Positions 10,001 through 20,060 of a DNA stretch of 64,000 bases are shown here, piece after piece. The DNA is from Paenibacillus shirakamiensis. GTDB lineage: Bacteria > Bacillota > Bacilli > Paenibacillales > Paenibacillaceae. The notes under the pieces are model-generated. The model had not been told where the DNA came from and ran no database searches. It saw only the letters and a list, made by a program, of their open reading frames with translations. The DNA is taken from assembly GCF_017874255.1 (NCBI RefSeq), contig NZ_JAGGLD010000001.1, positions 1,240,001-1,304,000 on the forward strand. The letters run 5' to 3'. The position numbers and the translations under genes were made by a program. Every line of letters starts with the position of its first letter. The stretch's first letter is position 1.

Positions 10001-13000
10001 AACATTGAACAAGTTAAAAGACAGGTAAGGATACTTTTGTCCGAACTGTTGTTCCGCATGCAGTAAAAAAGCTTTGGAAATATCCGTATAATTATATTCT
10101 TTAATATTATCCATATAGGGTTCAAGCTTCTGGAGAATAGCTGTCGTTGTTCCACCGGTACCCGCTCCAACTTCTAAAATTCGTATTTGAGCCTGAGGTT
10201 CACGCTCAATTCTCATACGAACGTAAGCTAATACTGCATCGCTAATCTTGTGATTGAATGCATCTGCCACAACATTATTTTTGTACACCTGTTCTACAAG
10301 GTCCATAGAGCCCTTGGGGAAAATTACGTCTGTCGCAAGGCGCTGACCTCCTAAAATTTCAGGCAATGCCTGCAATGTCGTCTCAACTAACTTAATTTGA
10401 GCCGAGATACTCCCTCTATGAAGCCATGCTACTTTGTGAGCATTCCATTGATCCCACAACCTATTCATCGAAGCTGTACTCTGCTCGAACGCAGCAAAAT
10501 CTAATCCAGTACTGGCTGTGTACTCGTTAAGCAATTCAGAGCTTGCTTGTAGCCATGGTGAATATTTCTCAGTATAAAATTCAGCCCCCTTCGTATTCTC
10601 ACGGAATATTCTCAACTGATTCCACAGCATGGCAGCCAGTAGTTCTTCCATCTCTTTCTGAGTTGTTTCTCCTGCTTCATCTAGGCCCTCCAACGTAATT
10701 TTGGATTCAGATAATTGTTGATCGACCTGTGAGAGAAGTGATTTGGTTCTTCTTGAAGGAGATGAATATAGATGAATCTGTTCTTGCTCTTCAACACCCC
10801 CTATAGACAAAGAACGCTCGGTTTTAATTAATGCCATCTGCCCAAGCGGACTATTCATTAGTACATTTAAAGCTTCCATCGCTTCGTCTGGTTCAATCGA
10901 TGCATACCCCATGGTAGACATGCGTTCTTGATTCGTCTTGGAAGCAACTACCCCTACAGATCCCCAATACCCCCAATTCATAACTTTCACTGGATAAGGT
11001 ACTTGTAAGGACAAGTGTTGAGCATAGGCATCTGCGAAGGTGCAGCCCGCAGCGTAATTACTCTGTCCTGCTGCTTTCATAAAGGCATTCATCGAAGAAA
11101 AGAATAGAACAAAATCCAATTTCTCTTGTCCGAAAACCTGGTTCATCTGGACACTAATGTCCACCTTTGCCGCAAGTGCCTTTGAAAAACGATCCATATC
11201 CATATTAGCTAGACTCTGATCCAATAGAACGATGGCCGAATGTACCACACCATGGATTGTTCCAAAACGTTTTTGTATCTCATGGTAGGCATCCCCTAGT
11301 GAAGATGTATCTGTAGCATCTGCTGAAATATACAATGGAGCAGGGCCGATGGTAGACAAACGATCTACTTTTTGCTGAATGTCTACACTAAGAGATCGCC
11401 TTCCAATCCATATAATCTGAGCTTGATAAGTGCGAATCATATATTCACTCCATACCCCACCAATTCCACCAGCACCACCAATAACTACATACACCCCCCC
11501 TTTTCTATAGACATTGCTGTCCGGGAGCTCTTTCGTTCGCTGAATAGGTAGAAGTTGTTGTCGGAACCATTCATGTTGACGGTATACCCAGGCATTGCCT
11601 TGAGCATCTGGAGGTATCGAGAGTATATCCGAGATTGGCCAAGATTGACCCGCCTCTACATCGACCATTCGAATAGACCAATGAGGATATTCTTTTGCAA
11701 GCGAGCCTACGAATCCATGTACACTAGCATGATCCGGCTGTATCTGTTCAGCATCATGTACAGCTTGAGTCTGCTCTGTTACGATAGTCCATCCTAATTT
11801 GGCCTTGCCATAATCCAAAATGAACAAAGCTTTGACCAAATTAAATAATTGCATAACACCCTGTTGTTGTCCTTGAATCATTCCTTTGTTTTCATGAGAA
11901 TCAGCGGCAGGGGCTATCCAAAAGATATGTTCCACCCTCTCATATAACCTCAATTCACGAACCATATCATCCATCGTATGTTCCGCCTGAAATTGCAACA
12001 ACTTCGCCCTAGGTAGCTCCACTCGTAAAGCTTCAACGCTCCGAGTATCTTCGCCTATGATGAGTACAGGTTGGTTTGCTGTTGGAGCTATCGCGCCATA
12101 GGGAATAGAGCTGACATCCCAGATTGGTGAAAATGATCGTAATCCCTGTAACTCAGGGATAGGCTCTTCGATGCTGAACAAGTCTTCATCTAAGATTCGC
12201 GTTGAGAATTCCTTGATTTGTATCTTGACTCTTCCTTCTGCATCACAGAGATCAATATCCATTTTTTGCACTCTATCCTGTGATCCGCTCTCCTTACTCC
12301 AACGAATATATGCCCACACATCGCTTGGAAGGGAACCAAATACCTTCAACTCCTTCATAGAAAATGGAATTCTGAGCGTGGCCCCAGAGATTGATTGGGT
12401 AGGTTCCACAACCCCTTCTTCCTGCCACATCATTCCTATACAGGATTGAAAAGCTGCGTCTAACAGACTGGGGTGTAATAGGAACTGATCCTGAGTGTGC
12501 CTAATACTAGCAGGTAGTTGCAATTGGGTCAGCACTTGTCCTGCTCCTACATACATCTTCTGAAGTCCCCGATGAGTATCTCCATAATTAATCCCTAAGG
12601 TATTAAAGATTTCATAACATTCCGCCCCATGCAGTTCTCGGCCCCTACAGTCGGCACGGATTTGTATTAAATCCCAAGGGCTTGAAACTTCTTTCTGAGC
12701 TATCTGAATACTACCTTGACTATATTCAAATAATTCTCCGGCTGGTAATGACGAATCCGAATAGATATGAAAGCTTACTTTATCTTCCGCTTCGGGTTGA
12801 AGTCCGATATGAATCTGTGCAGAAATCTCATCATGAATGAAGGGACGGGTCCATGACACATTCTGAAGTATCATTATCACATCTTCATTTTCCGCTCTAT
12901 CACAACTATGCAGATATGCAGCTCTAGCCATCTCTAGATACACAGCTCCAGGCAAAGTCGGCTTATTCATCACCCGATGATCCGATAAAAAAAACTCATT

Positions 13001-16000
13001 TCCATGAAATAAGGAACTGAATCTTTGTTCAAAGAAATTCGAAGTATTCTCATGCAGTAGCGGATGTAATCTATACTCTACAGTCCTGATTGTATCTGTA
13101 AGCGGTCTTTCCTTATTCAGTTCTCCATTCAACACAGGTATGGTCGGTATCCAATATCGATCCTTGGCAAAAGGATAGGTGGGTAGAGACATCTTCTTCG
13201 GTGGATTGTCCTTATACAGTTTGACCCAATCTACATGTACACCCTGAACCCACAAATCCAATAACTTTTCATACTTCCCTTTGATAATCCACGTATCCAT
13301 AGCCATCTTCAAATCTTCATCCACAGCAAAAAAGGCCAACGTCCCGCTTTGGCGTGAACACTGTCCCTGATAGACTCCCTCTATGTCCTCATCTTGGAGA
13401 TAGGCATTTAATTTGGATACTACCTCTTCGATCGTTCGAACCTTCATGGCTAGGCGCTCCTCCATGAATTCCCTTCCTACCTGTAATGTATAGATCATCG
13501 AATGAATGGAGCTATCCGTTAACAATTCATCTCTAATAATAGAAAGGAGATCCTTCACTTTTTCTCGAAGACGCTCTTTATTTTTTGCAGATAATAGTAA
13601 AAGAAGCGGAATACTAGTCTCCTTTTCATAAGTAGAATGCTTCGGAATATATTCCTCCATAACAAGATGAGCGTTCGATCCACCCGCACCAAATGATGAA
13701 ATACCCGCTCGGCAAGGGTATTCCTCTCTCCCATTCTTTTCTGCCATTCGCGGTCGTCTCCATTCTGTCAGTTCCTGCTGGACTTGAAATGGACTAGACT
13801 TGAAATCAATATGTGGATTTAATACTGACGAATGCAATGAGGGCGCAATTTGTCGATGCTTTAGCTGGAGAATAACTTTGGTAAGCCCGGCGATGCCTGC
13901 TGCACTCTCGCAGTGTCCAATATTGGATTTGGCTGAACCAATAGCACAGAACTGAGTATCCGATGCATGCTTACTAAAAGCTCGAATCAGTCCATTCATC
14001 TCAATCGGATCTCCTAAGGAAGTACCTGTCCCATGGGCTTCTATATAGCCTACAGTTCTAATATCTATCTCGGCCTCTTCAAAAGCACGTTCGATAATTT
14101 CGCCTTGAGCCTGTGGACTAGGAACGGAGTACCCATTGGTCTTCCCCCCATGATTAATAGCACTTCCCTTAAGAACTCCATAAATATGATCCCCATCTGC
14201 TTCTGCGGCCGCTAAAGATTTTAATAACACCGCTCCCACACCTTCTCCAGGTACGTACCCATCTCCGCCTTCTCCAAAGCTCTCACATCGACCCTTGCTA
14301 GAGATGAATTTCCCTTGAGCCAGCATAAGATATTTATTAGGGTGAATAGATACATTGACTCCACCCGCAATCGCAAGGCTGCATTCTCCTCGTATAATAC
14401 TGTGACAAGCTAGATGTATAGCAGTTAATGAAGAAGAACACATCGTATCAATGGCCATACTAGGACCCTTGAAATCGAACCAATACGATACCCGGTTTGC
14501 AATGGAGGAGGGACTTCCCGAGAAAGCAATAGGTCTGCCCTGTATTTGCTCTTGTGCACCATACAATTGATATTCTTCATACATAACTCCTGCATATACC
14601 CCTATAGCATTCCTTTTGCCTGAACGACGGTTCCATCCAATCGATTCCCTAGTATATCCGGCATCTTCTAATGTTGCATAGACGCACTGTAAGAATAATC
14701 GTTCTTGAGGATCCATGACCTCTGCTTCTAAAGGAGAAATGCCAAAAAATAGAGGATCAAACTCATCTACACCGTCTATAAAGCCTCCCCACTTGCTGTA
14801 GGTAGTGCCAAGTTTATTACGATCTTCATCAAAGTAAAGACTATAATCCCATCGTTCTGCTGGAATTTCTGTAATGCTATCTATTCCTTGTCGTAAATTT
14901 TCCCAGAATTCTCGTATATTGTTTGCACCTGGGTATCGTCCAGCTACGCCAATGATAGCTATATCTAACGAGGTTGATGGCACACTCCGATCAGTCACAG
15001 GCACAAGTTTAGGCACAGGGTTATCATGCGTTAATTCTGTATTCAGCTGTGGAATAGAGTGGTAAAGCTTATTTTGCGTTACATTCTCAGGAACAAGAGG
15101 ACCTAAAATTTGTAATAAACGCTTGCTATGCGAAGCTAAGAAATACTCCGTTAATTCCCGAATAGTGCGATATTCGAAAAAGAGTGTTTTAGATAACCCT
15201 CCAAATTCTTTCTCTAACTCATCCGTCATGCTCATGGCCATAATGGAATCAATGCCATATTTCTCAAGCGGAGCCTCTGCATCTATACGATGTGCCGGCA
15301 ATTGTATGGCTGTGGACAATATTTTTTTGAAATACAAAACAGCTTGTTCTTGTGTCGAGGTATCTTTTTCTTGTACAGAAAAATCATGTGCTTGTAAGGA
15401 TAAATCTTGTGCTTGTATAGAGGAATCTTCCGTCTGTAAGGATCGATTATCCAAAGGTATATTCGTTGTTATCAAATCAGCTAATTGATTTAGCGTAGAA
15501 TACTCCATCACATTTGCGACAGATAGAGGGATGTCCAACGTATGCCCTATATGTTCAGCAAATGCATTCAGGTGTACAACATCCAGTCCATACTCGGACC
15601 AATGGGTATCTGTATCAATACGATCCACAGGAATTCCAGCAATTTTGGAGACACCCTGTTTTAAAATAAGAATTATTGAGGGACTTTTATAGTGATCAGC
15701 ATCGGTGCGTACTAGCATCTGTTCACTGAAATTAGGATCGCCATGAACAATCATAAGTTGATCTCTCCCGGATTGGACACTGCGGATGAGCAATGACATG
15801 GCCTCATCGGTACGTAGTGGAACAAACCCCATATTCTCTTTAAGTGTATCTTGTTGGGACGTCGTAATGCGCATACCCCCTTCTTCCCATAGAGGCCAAT
15901 TGATGGATATGCAGTGACCTTTGCGCTTCCCTTCTAATACTAGTTCATTTCTATAACGAGCATACTTATCCATAAATCCATTTGCCACCGAATAATCTGC

Positions 16001-19000
16001 CTGTCCAACATTCCCCGTTGCCCCTGCAATAGAAGAAAACAACACAAAAAACTCCAACTGATGATGACATGTAGTCTCATCCAAATGAAGTAGTCCGGTA
16101 ACTTTAGGTTGAAGCACTCGCAAAAATGCATCCCGATGTTTTTTTAGTATAAATTGGTCCTGAATAATTCCCGCGGTATGAACAATACCATCTATATTGC
16201 CCCATCTCGCTTCAATATGTTGAATTAACAGTGCTGTTGACTCTCGGTCTGTAATATCTGATTGTTGATAGTCCACTTTAGCTCCCAAGGCTTGGAGTGA
16301 ATGGAGAAATTCAGTATCTTGATCGTCTAAAGAGGAGCGTCCGCTTAAGATTAAAATAACCGTAGAAGTAGATTGCGCAGCATGCAAAGCAAGTAATTTT
16401 CCTAGACCACCTAACCCACCTGTAATTAAGTATACCCCTTGGTCTTTCCACAGAGAACCGTTCGCGGTTAGATCAATGGCTTCAAATTCTTGAATTTCTC
16501 TCCATTCCACACGATATGGCTTTCCATCCTGATAGCGGATATGGGTATATCTCGGTAAATATACATTCTCCCTCAATATCAAGGCGATCGTATTCGCAGA
16601 CGCGCGATGATTCAGCTCAATACACTGCCAGCTGATTTTGGGATGCTCAAGTGAAGCAGTCTGCAATAAACCTACTAGACCGGAAAATACATGCTGCTCC
16701 TTGGCATGTGGGAGAACCAGTTGAATACAGGCTGAAGTTGTGGATGTGTCTTCAATGATGCGCTGAATTTTGTCTAACAAGGTCAGGGCATATTCTTCAT
16801 AACGTTCATTGAGGTGGATCTTGGTAGAACTTAGTTCAAGCCAAACCGTTGCACTTAGTTCATCATGTGCCTCACACAATGGCTTACATTCCGCAGATGT
16901 AATATCCATCTCGCATAGTATAACCAGATGTACATCCCATGAGGGTGAAGGGGAAGGCATATTTCCTTCCTTTGCGCTTAGTGCTTCATCAAAATTCCAG
17001 ATCGGTTCCAACAACCGTGTGACTGGTCTTGGCGCTGGAGTGAAAGCATCTTCGTGAAAGCTTATCTTGCTTACATTATGGCTTATCTCTCGTACAGCAA
17101 AACCTCGGAATTGCAACCATACCGATCCCGTAGAATCACAAAGATCAATATCAAGAGCAACATGCTCCCCTTCTGATGCAACGGGCTGGATCCATGCCCA
17201 TATCGAGGGGGATCCTTCTCCAATAATATTGATACTATCAATAGCAAACGGCACGAGCGTTCGCAAAGATGGCCCGGACTGAAGTAATCCTATAGATGCC
17301 TGCAAAGCCGAGTCGATGAGACCCGGGTGCAGTGTTATCCCTTCCCCTTGATTCCACAAGGATTCTGGCAACTCCACATAGGCTAGTACTTGCTGATCTC
17401 CAACATAAATTTCGCGGAGACCCCGATGCGATGCCCCATACTCAATATTCATGTCCTCAAAATATCGATAACATTCGTCTGAAGAGAGGTATCCCTTCTG
17501 ACACTGCATTTTAATATCGTTAATATTTAAATGTCGAGGTGAAAGCGCAGGCTGTAATATAATATGACCTTGAGCGTGTATCATCTGATCGGTAGCTCCA
17601 CTACACATCTCAAATTTGATCTCTTTCCCAGTCGCTGTCAGATAGGTGCGAATCTCTACCGAGTTGTGGCCTACCACGACAGGACGTGTCCATCTTACAT
17701 GTTCCATTCGCATCGCTTCCATTAGACCATCTGGTTCCATGGAATGCTTCACGGCTGCAATGGCCATTTCAAGAAAAGCTGAACCAGGTAAAACTTTCTC
17801 CCCCAGCACTTGATGATCTTTTAAAAATGATTCTTCCCCTGTGAAAATGGATACAAACCGCATCTGAGACCATGTAGAGATATTATCATGCAATAAAGGA
17901 TGTATATGCTTTATTGGGCTAGGATTAGATGTAATCTTTGGTAGAGCAAACCTTTCTTTAATAAAGGGATGGGTGGGTAGTGCTGATAGCCGATGATACG
18001 TCCCTTTTTTATAAACATCTTTCCAAGGTATTTCATTTCCCCCTGTCCACAGCTCAGCGATTGTCATGTAGTCCTTTCTGTCTAACAATTCTGCAACGTG
18101 AGTATTTTCTTCATCCGTCTTATTAATCGAATGCTTCTTATCCCTTCTATCTCCTTCGATTACTGTATGTGATGAACGAATCTTCCCGTTCAGGTACAAC
18201 GTAAGATCTTGAATCCACTGCTCTTTATTTTCAACTATAACTGCTATTCGATAAGGAAAGAGTTCTCGAGCTGTCTGATAGGTATACAGAACTTCATTGA
18301 AATCAACTTCTGGATGACTAAGCACATAATTCAAAATAGATTTGGCATAGGATATTAAGCCAGTTTGACTAGCGGCGGAGAGTAGGAATAGACCATGAAT
18401 AGGCGAACTATCAGGCTGAGTTAAGGGCGATCTAGCTCCGACAAATTCCTCTACTACAAGGTGTGCATTCGTTCCGCTGAACCCAAATGAACTCACTGCA
18501 GCAAGTCGGGTTCCTTTCCCATTGTACGGCCAGTGATTCAGTGTTGTATTCACAAAAAATGGACTTTCATCTAGTTTCATATGTTCGTTTGCTGTATCAA
18601 AATGAATAGAAGGCGGCATCATCTGATGCTTCATACTTAGAAGAACCTTAATTAGACTAAGGACTCCCGCAGCTGCAGTGGTATGACCAATATTCGCTTT
18701 GATGGAGCCCAGTCCACAATACTTTGTTTTTGCAGTGGATGAACGAAATGTGTGCGTAAGGGCATGCACCTCAACAGGGTCCCCTAACTTTGTAGCTGTA
18801 CCGTGAGCTTCAATATATTGAATATCTTCAACATCAATGTCAAACCGTTCATAGATTGAAGTCTGTAACTGGCTCTGAGCCATAAAGCTTGGTACGGTAA
18901 TACCTGAGGTCTGTCCATCTTGGTTCATTCCACTTCCTCTTAAGACTCCATATATATGGTCCCCATCTTTTACTGCATCCGAAAGTCTTTTGAGGATCAC

Positions 19001-20035
19001 AATACCTACGCCATCTCCAACTACTATGCCATTCGCCGCTTCATCAAATGGACGACATTCTCCTGTTGGGGATAACATACTTGCATTATTCATAAACAGA
19101 AATGCCCCTGGATGAGTATATATAGTAATTCCACCCGCTATAGCCATATCAATTTCGCTAGATCTAAGTTTCTCACAAGCCATATCAATAGCAACAAGAG
19201 AAGATGAACAAGCCGTATTTATAGCAAGTGCTGGTCCTTTAAGATTTAAATAATATGCAATACGTGCGGCTAAAATGCTGGTATCCGTACCCAGCATGGC
19301 TAGATGGGAATAATCTTGTGCAGCTGCATAGCCCATAGTTCCCATGAAGGTTCCTACCTTTTGTCCTCGGGGTACGTAACCTGCATCTTCAAGGGCTCTG
19401 TAACATTCTTCAAGCACTATCCGTTGAGCAGGATCCATCGCCTCTGCTTCTTTAGGAGAAATACTAAAAAACAGGGAATCAAATAAATCTATATCGTCCA
19501 TAGCTCCATAGCGAATAGGAACATACGAGGAAGAGTTAGACTTTAGAAAGTCTACCCATGCTGGATTTTCCAAAGGTCTGGTACAATCTCTTCCCTCCGC
19601 AATAAGATTCCAAAACTCTTCTTGACCTGAAGCTCCTGCGCTACGGCATGATAATCCCACAACTGCAATTTCTTCTCCAGACATATCAGACTGCTCAGGG
19701 AGAATGGTTTGAAAGTCATGCTCTAATAATGGGTTTCGTTCGGTCTTAGTATTTTGAGCTTTTTCGACTACTTGGGATAGAATTAGCTGAGTAAGTGCAT
19801 GCATGTCATGACATTCCATCAGAATACTAGTCGGTAAGGTCAGCTCAAACCGCGTATTTATTGCTTCTAATAACTCAACTAAATTCATCGAGGAAATCCC
19901 CAGTTCTTTTAAAGAAGGCTGCTCTAGAAGCTCCTCTTGTTCCAGCCCCAATACTTGTTCGAATACCTGAGTCAAGTGCTCAGCAACCTCATTATATCCC
20001 TGTTGCGAATCAAAATTTTGGCCGAAGATCATCAT
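7001..20035 (-). CDS. PKS-E: ACP-KS-DH-KR-ACP*-ACP-KS-DH-KR-MT-ACP-KS
   Basis: A 4,344-residue trans-AT PKS without AT domains. In order: ACP (Ser49), which completes the module begun by KS-oMT of PKS-D; KS1 (Cys276); DH1 (His742 in HQVLGEKVLP, Asp about 907); KR1 (GGLGGLG about 1205, Tyr about 1348); a dead ACP where the Ser is Val1486 (GLDVV); a live ACP (Ser1597); KS2 (Cys1866, in TMCSSS); DH2 (His2353, but HxxxN instead of HxxxG); KR2 (about 2853, Tyr about 2993); C-MT (GAGTGG about 3292); ACP (Ser3551); KS3 (Cys3825); C-terminal helical docking segment. It predicts one olefin, one alpha-methyl olefin, and a final condensation finished on PKS-F. The dead and live ACPs are joined by a heptad-repeat linker. 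AGGAAGGAG lies before the ATG. Confidence 0.95.
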   Translation of the reverse strand: MMIFGQNFDSQQGYNEVAEHLTQVFEQVLGLEQEELLEQPSLKELGISSMNLVELLEAINTRFELTLPTSILMECHDMHALTQLILSQVVEKAQNTKTERNPLLEHDFQTILPEQSDMSGEEIAVVGLSCRSAGASGQEEFWNLIAEGRDCTRPLENPAWVDFLKSNSSSYVPIRYGAMDDIDLFDSLFFSISPKEAEAMDPAQRIVLEECYRALEDAGYVPRGQKVGTFMGTMGYAAAQDYSHLAMLGTDTSILAARIAYYLNLKGPALAINTACSSSLVAIDMACEKLRSSEIDMAIAGGITIYTHPGAFLFMNNASMLSPTGECRPFDEAANGIVVGDGVGIVILKRLSDAVKDGDHIYGVLRGSGMNQDGQTSGITVPSFMAQSQLQTSIYERFDIDVEDIQYIEAHGTATKLGDPVEVHALTHTFRSSTAKTKYCGLGSIKANIGHTTAAAGVLSLIKVLLSMKHQMMPPSIHFDTANEHMKLDESPFFVNTTLNHWPYNGKGTRLAAVSSFGFSGTNAHLVVEEFVGARSPLTQPDSSPIHGLFLLSAASQTGLISYAKSILNYVLSHPEVDFNEVLYTYQTARELFPYRIAVIVENKEQWIQDLTLYLNGKIRSSHTVIEGDRRDKKHSINKTDEENTHVAELLDRKDYMTIAELWTGGNEIPWKDVYKKGTYHRLSALPTHPFIKERFALPKITSNPSPIKHIHPLLHDNISTWSQMRFVSIFTGEESFLKDHQVLGEKVLPGSAFLEMAIAAVKHSMEPDGLMEAMRMEHVRWTRPVVVGHNSVEIRTYLTATGKEIKFEMCSGATDQMIHAQGHIILQPALSPRHLNINDIKMQCQKGYLSSDECYRYFEDMNIEYGASHRGLREIYVGDQQVLAYVELPESLWNQGEGITLHPGLIDSALQASIGLLQSGPSLRTLVPFAIDSINIIGEGSPSIWAWIQPVASEGEHVALDIDLCDSTGSVWLQFRGFAVREISHNVSKISFHEDAFTPAPRPVTRLLEPIWNFDEALSAKEGNMPSPSPSWDVHLVILCEMDITSAECKPLCEAHDELSATVWLELSSTKIHLNERYEEYALTLLDKIQRIIEDTSTTSACIQLVLPHAKEQHVFSGLVGLLQTASLEHPKISWQCIELNHRASANTIALILRENVYLPRYTHIRYQDGKPYRVEWREIQEFEAIDLTANGSLWKDQGVYLITGGLGGLGKLLALHAAQSTSTVILILSGRSSLDDQDTEFLHSLQALGAKVDYQQSDITDRESTALLIQHIEARWGNIDGIVHTAGIIQDQFILKKHRDAFLRVLQPKVTGLLHLDETTCHHQLEFFVLFSSIAGATGNVGQADYSVANGFMDKYARYRNELVLEGKRKGHCISINWPLWEEGGMRITTSQQDTLKENMGFVPLRTDEAMSLLIRSVQSGRDQLMIVHGDPNFSEQMLVRTDADHYKSPSIILILKQGVSKIAGIPVDRIDTDTHWSEYGLDVVHLNAFAEHIGHTLDIPLSVANVMEYSTLNQLADLITTNIPLDNRSLQTEDSSIQAQDLSLQAHDFSVQEKDTSTQEQAVLYFKKILSTAIQLPAHRIDAEAPLEKYGIDSIMAMSMTDELEKEFGGLSKTLFFEYRTIRELTEYFLASHSKRLLQILGPLVPENVTQNKLYHSIPQLNTELTHDNPVPKLVPVTDRSVPSTSLDIAIIGVAGRYPGANNIREFWENLRQGIDSITEIPAERWDYSLYFDEDRNKLGTTYSKWGGFIDGVDEFDPLFFGISPLEAEVMDPQERLFLQCVYATLEDAGYTRESIGWNRRSGKRNAIGVYAGVMYEEYQLYGAQEQIQGRPIAFSGSPSSIANRVSYWFDFKGPSMAIDTMCSSSLTAIHLACHSIIRGECSLAIAGGVNVSIHPNKYLMLAQGKFISSKGRCESFGEGGDGYVPGEGVGAVLLKSLAAAEADGDHIYGVLKGSAINHGGKTNGYSVPSPQAQGEIIERAFEEAEIDIRTVGYIEAHGTGTSLGDPIEMNGLIRAFSKHASDTQFCAIGSAKSNIGHCESAAGIAGLTKVILQLKHRQIAPSLHSSVLNPHIDFKSSPFQVQQELTEWRRPRMAEKNGREEYPCRAGISSFGAGGSNAHLVMEEYIPKHSTYEKETSIPLLLLLSAKNKERLREKVKDLLSIIRDELLTDSSIHSMIYTLQVGREFMEERLAMKVRTIEEVVSKLNAYLQDEDIEGVYQGQCSRQSGTLAFFAVDEDLKMAMDTWIIKGKYEKLLDLWVQGVHVDWVKLYKDNPPKKMSLPTYPFAKDRYWIPTIPVLNGELNKERPLTDTIRTVEYRLHPLLHENTSNFFEQRFSSLFHGNEFFLSDHRVMNKPTLPGAVYLEMARAAYLHSCDRAENEDVIMILQNVSWTRPFIHDEISAQIHIGLQPEAEDKVSFHIYSDSSLPAGELFEYSQGSIQIAQKEVSSPWDLIQIRADCRGRELHGAECYEIFNTLGINYGDTHRGLQKMYVGAGQVLTQLQLPASIRHTQDQFLLHPSLLDAAFQSCIGMMWQEEGVVEPTQSISGATLRIPFSMKELKVFGSLPSDVWAYIRWSKESGSQDRVQKMDIDLCDAEGRVKIQIKEFSTRILDEDLFSIEEPIPELQGLRSFSPIWDVSSIPYGAIAPTANQPVLIIGEDTRSVEALRVELPRAKLLQFQAEHTMDDMVRELRLYERVEHIFWIAPAADSHENKGMIQGQQQGVMQLFNLVKALFILDYGKAKLGWTIVTEQTQAVHDAEQIQPDHASVHGFVGSLAKEYPHWSIRMVDVEAGQSWPISDILSIPPDAQGNAWVYRQHEWFRQQLLPIQRTKELPDSNVYRKGGVYVVIGGAGGIGGVWSEYMIRTYQAQIIWIGRRSLSVDIQQKVDRLSTIGPAPLYISADATDTSSLGDAYHEIQKRFGTIHGVVHSAIVLLDQSLANMDMDRFSKALAAKVDISVQMNQVFGQEKLDFVLFFSSMNAFMKAAGQSNYAAGCTFADAYAQHLSLQVPYPVKVMNWGYWGSVGVVASKTNQERMSTMGYASIEPDEAMEALNVLMNSPLGQMALIKTERSLSIGGVEEQEQIHLYSSPSRRTKSLLSQVDQQLSESKITLEGLDEAGETTQKEMEELLAAMLWNQLRIFRENTKGAEFYTEKYSPWLQASSELLNEYTASTGLDFAAFEQSTASMNRLWDQWNAHKVAWLHRGSISAQIKLVETTLQALPEILGGQRLATDVIFPKGSMDLVEQVYKNNVVADAFNHKISDAVLAYVRMRIEREPQAQIRILEVGAGTGGTTTAILQKLEPYMDNIKEYNYTDISKAFLLHAEQQFGQKYPYLSFNLFNVESAVYPQDIHAGEYDIAIAANVLHATPNMRKTIRNVKAMLKMNGVLLLNELHGQSFFTHLTFGLLEGWWKYEDPKNRLTGSPGLSVHTWNRLLAQEGFDSISFPASDMHKWGQQIVMAQSNGRVRQQKESKLNPTRQKIVTSIPNLPSKSSSTLVEGVHQKSSSNEKESLRTKSMHLLLKIIADTLKIPTQQLDPAEPLETYGMDSIIVVQLTNALHPYFANVSSTLFFEYQTIDELTDHFLDTRREELIAILGYRPYQDIEKALEETALDETPYVQPVHPLELEDGYRLQPGQITGRKFLSPQRGMNIAALAAGQTGLPSIKKDIAIIGLAGKYPGIDDTYALWEVLKSGRNQITEIPQVRWDNTHYFDEIKGKRGAIYTKWGGFIEDYDCFDPLFFGISPKEAKQMDPQERKFLEIAYACIEDAGYTPSTLSGSGQVGVFVGAMNGNYPTGPAYWSIANRVSYLFNFHGPSLAVDTACSSSLTAIHLAMESLISGSIDCAIAGGVNLITDPKHYLKLSAMSMLSSGNQCRSFGEGADGFVDAEGVGAVILKPLERAIADGDTVYGVLKGSMLNAGGKTNGYTVPNPQLQSQLILGALKKADVHARTVSYIEAHGTGTSLGDPIEIAGLSMAFAQDTDHQQFCSIGSIKSNLGHGESAAGIAGLTKILLQLRHRQLVPTIHAEVTNPNIDFLNSPFVIQRELQDWKRPIVDIDGQHQEYPRRAGLSSFGAGGANAHLIIEEGDFHQVHLQQTVNSTDEVAILLSARTEEQLNQKASSLYVAINEGRYTESDLRRIAYTLQVGRESMEERVAWIVTSLVDLKVYLQQFVDYGELVQGSFRGQVKPNKEVIAMLSNDDEMQETISKWIQRRKLNKLLNFWVKGLRLDWTMLYLGGNPGRIPLPTYPFARESFWISEADHIQLMTEPLMNAPIAKESQRVETTSEVLNKSYNSIVAHGAFDYASYEALLDQVIRESISVELAAEEMKALSVTTAEDRRMRG
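15344..15445 (-). repeat. Imperfect 21-bp repeats encoding a five-heptad ACP-ACP linker
   Basis: Within PKS-E, residues about 1531-1564 are five consecutive heptads of the pattern xSxQxxD (RSLQTED, SSIQAQD, LSLQAHD, FSVQEKD, then TSTQEQA). They correspond to diverged 21-bp DNA units. The stretch sits exactly between the serine-less ACP and the functional ACP. It looks like a flexible, hydrophilic spacer grown by slippage of a short repeat. Confidence 0.8.
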
Positions 20036-20060
20036 TTAATGCTCCTTCCTGACATTCAAC

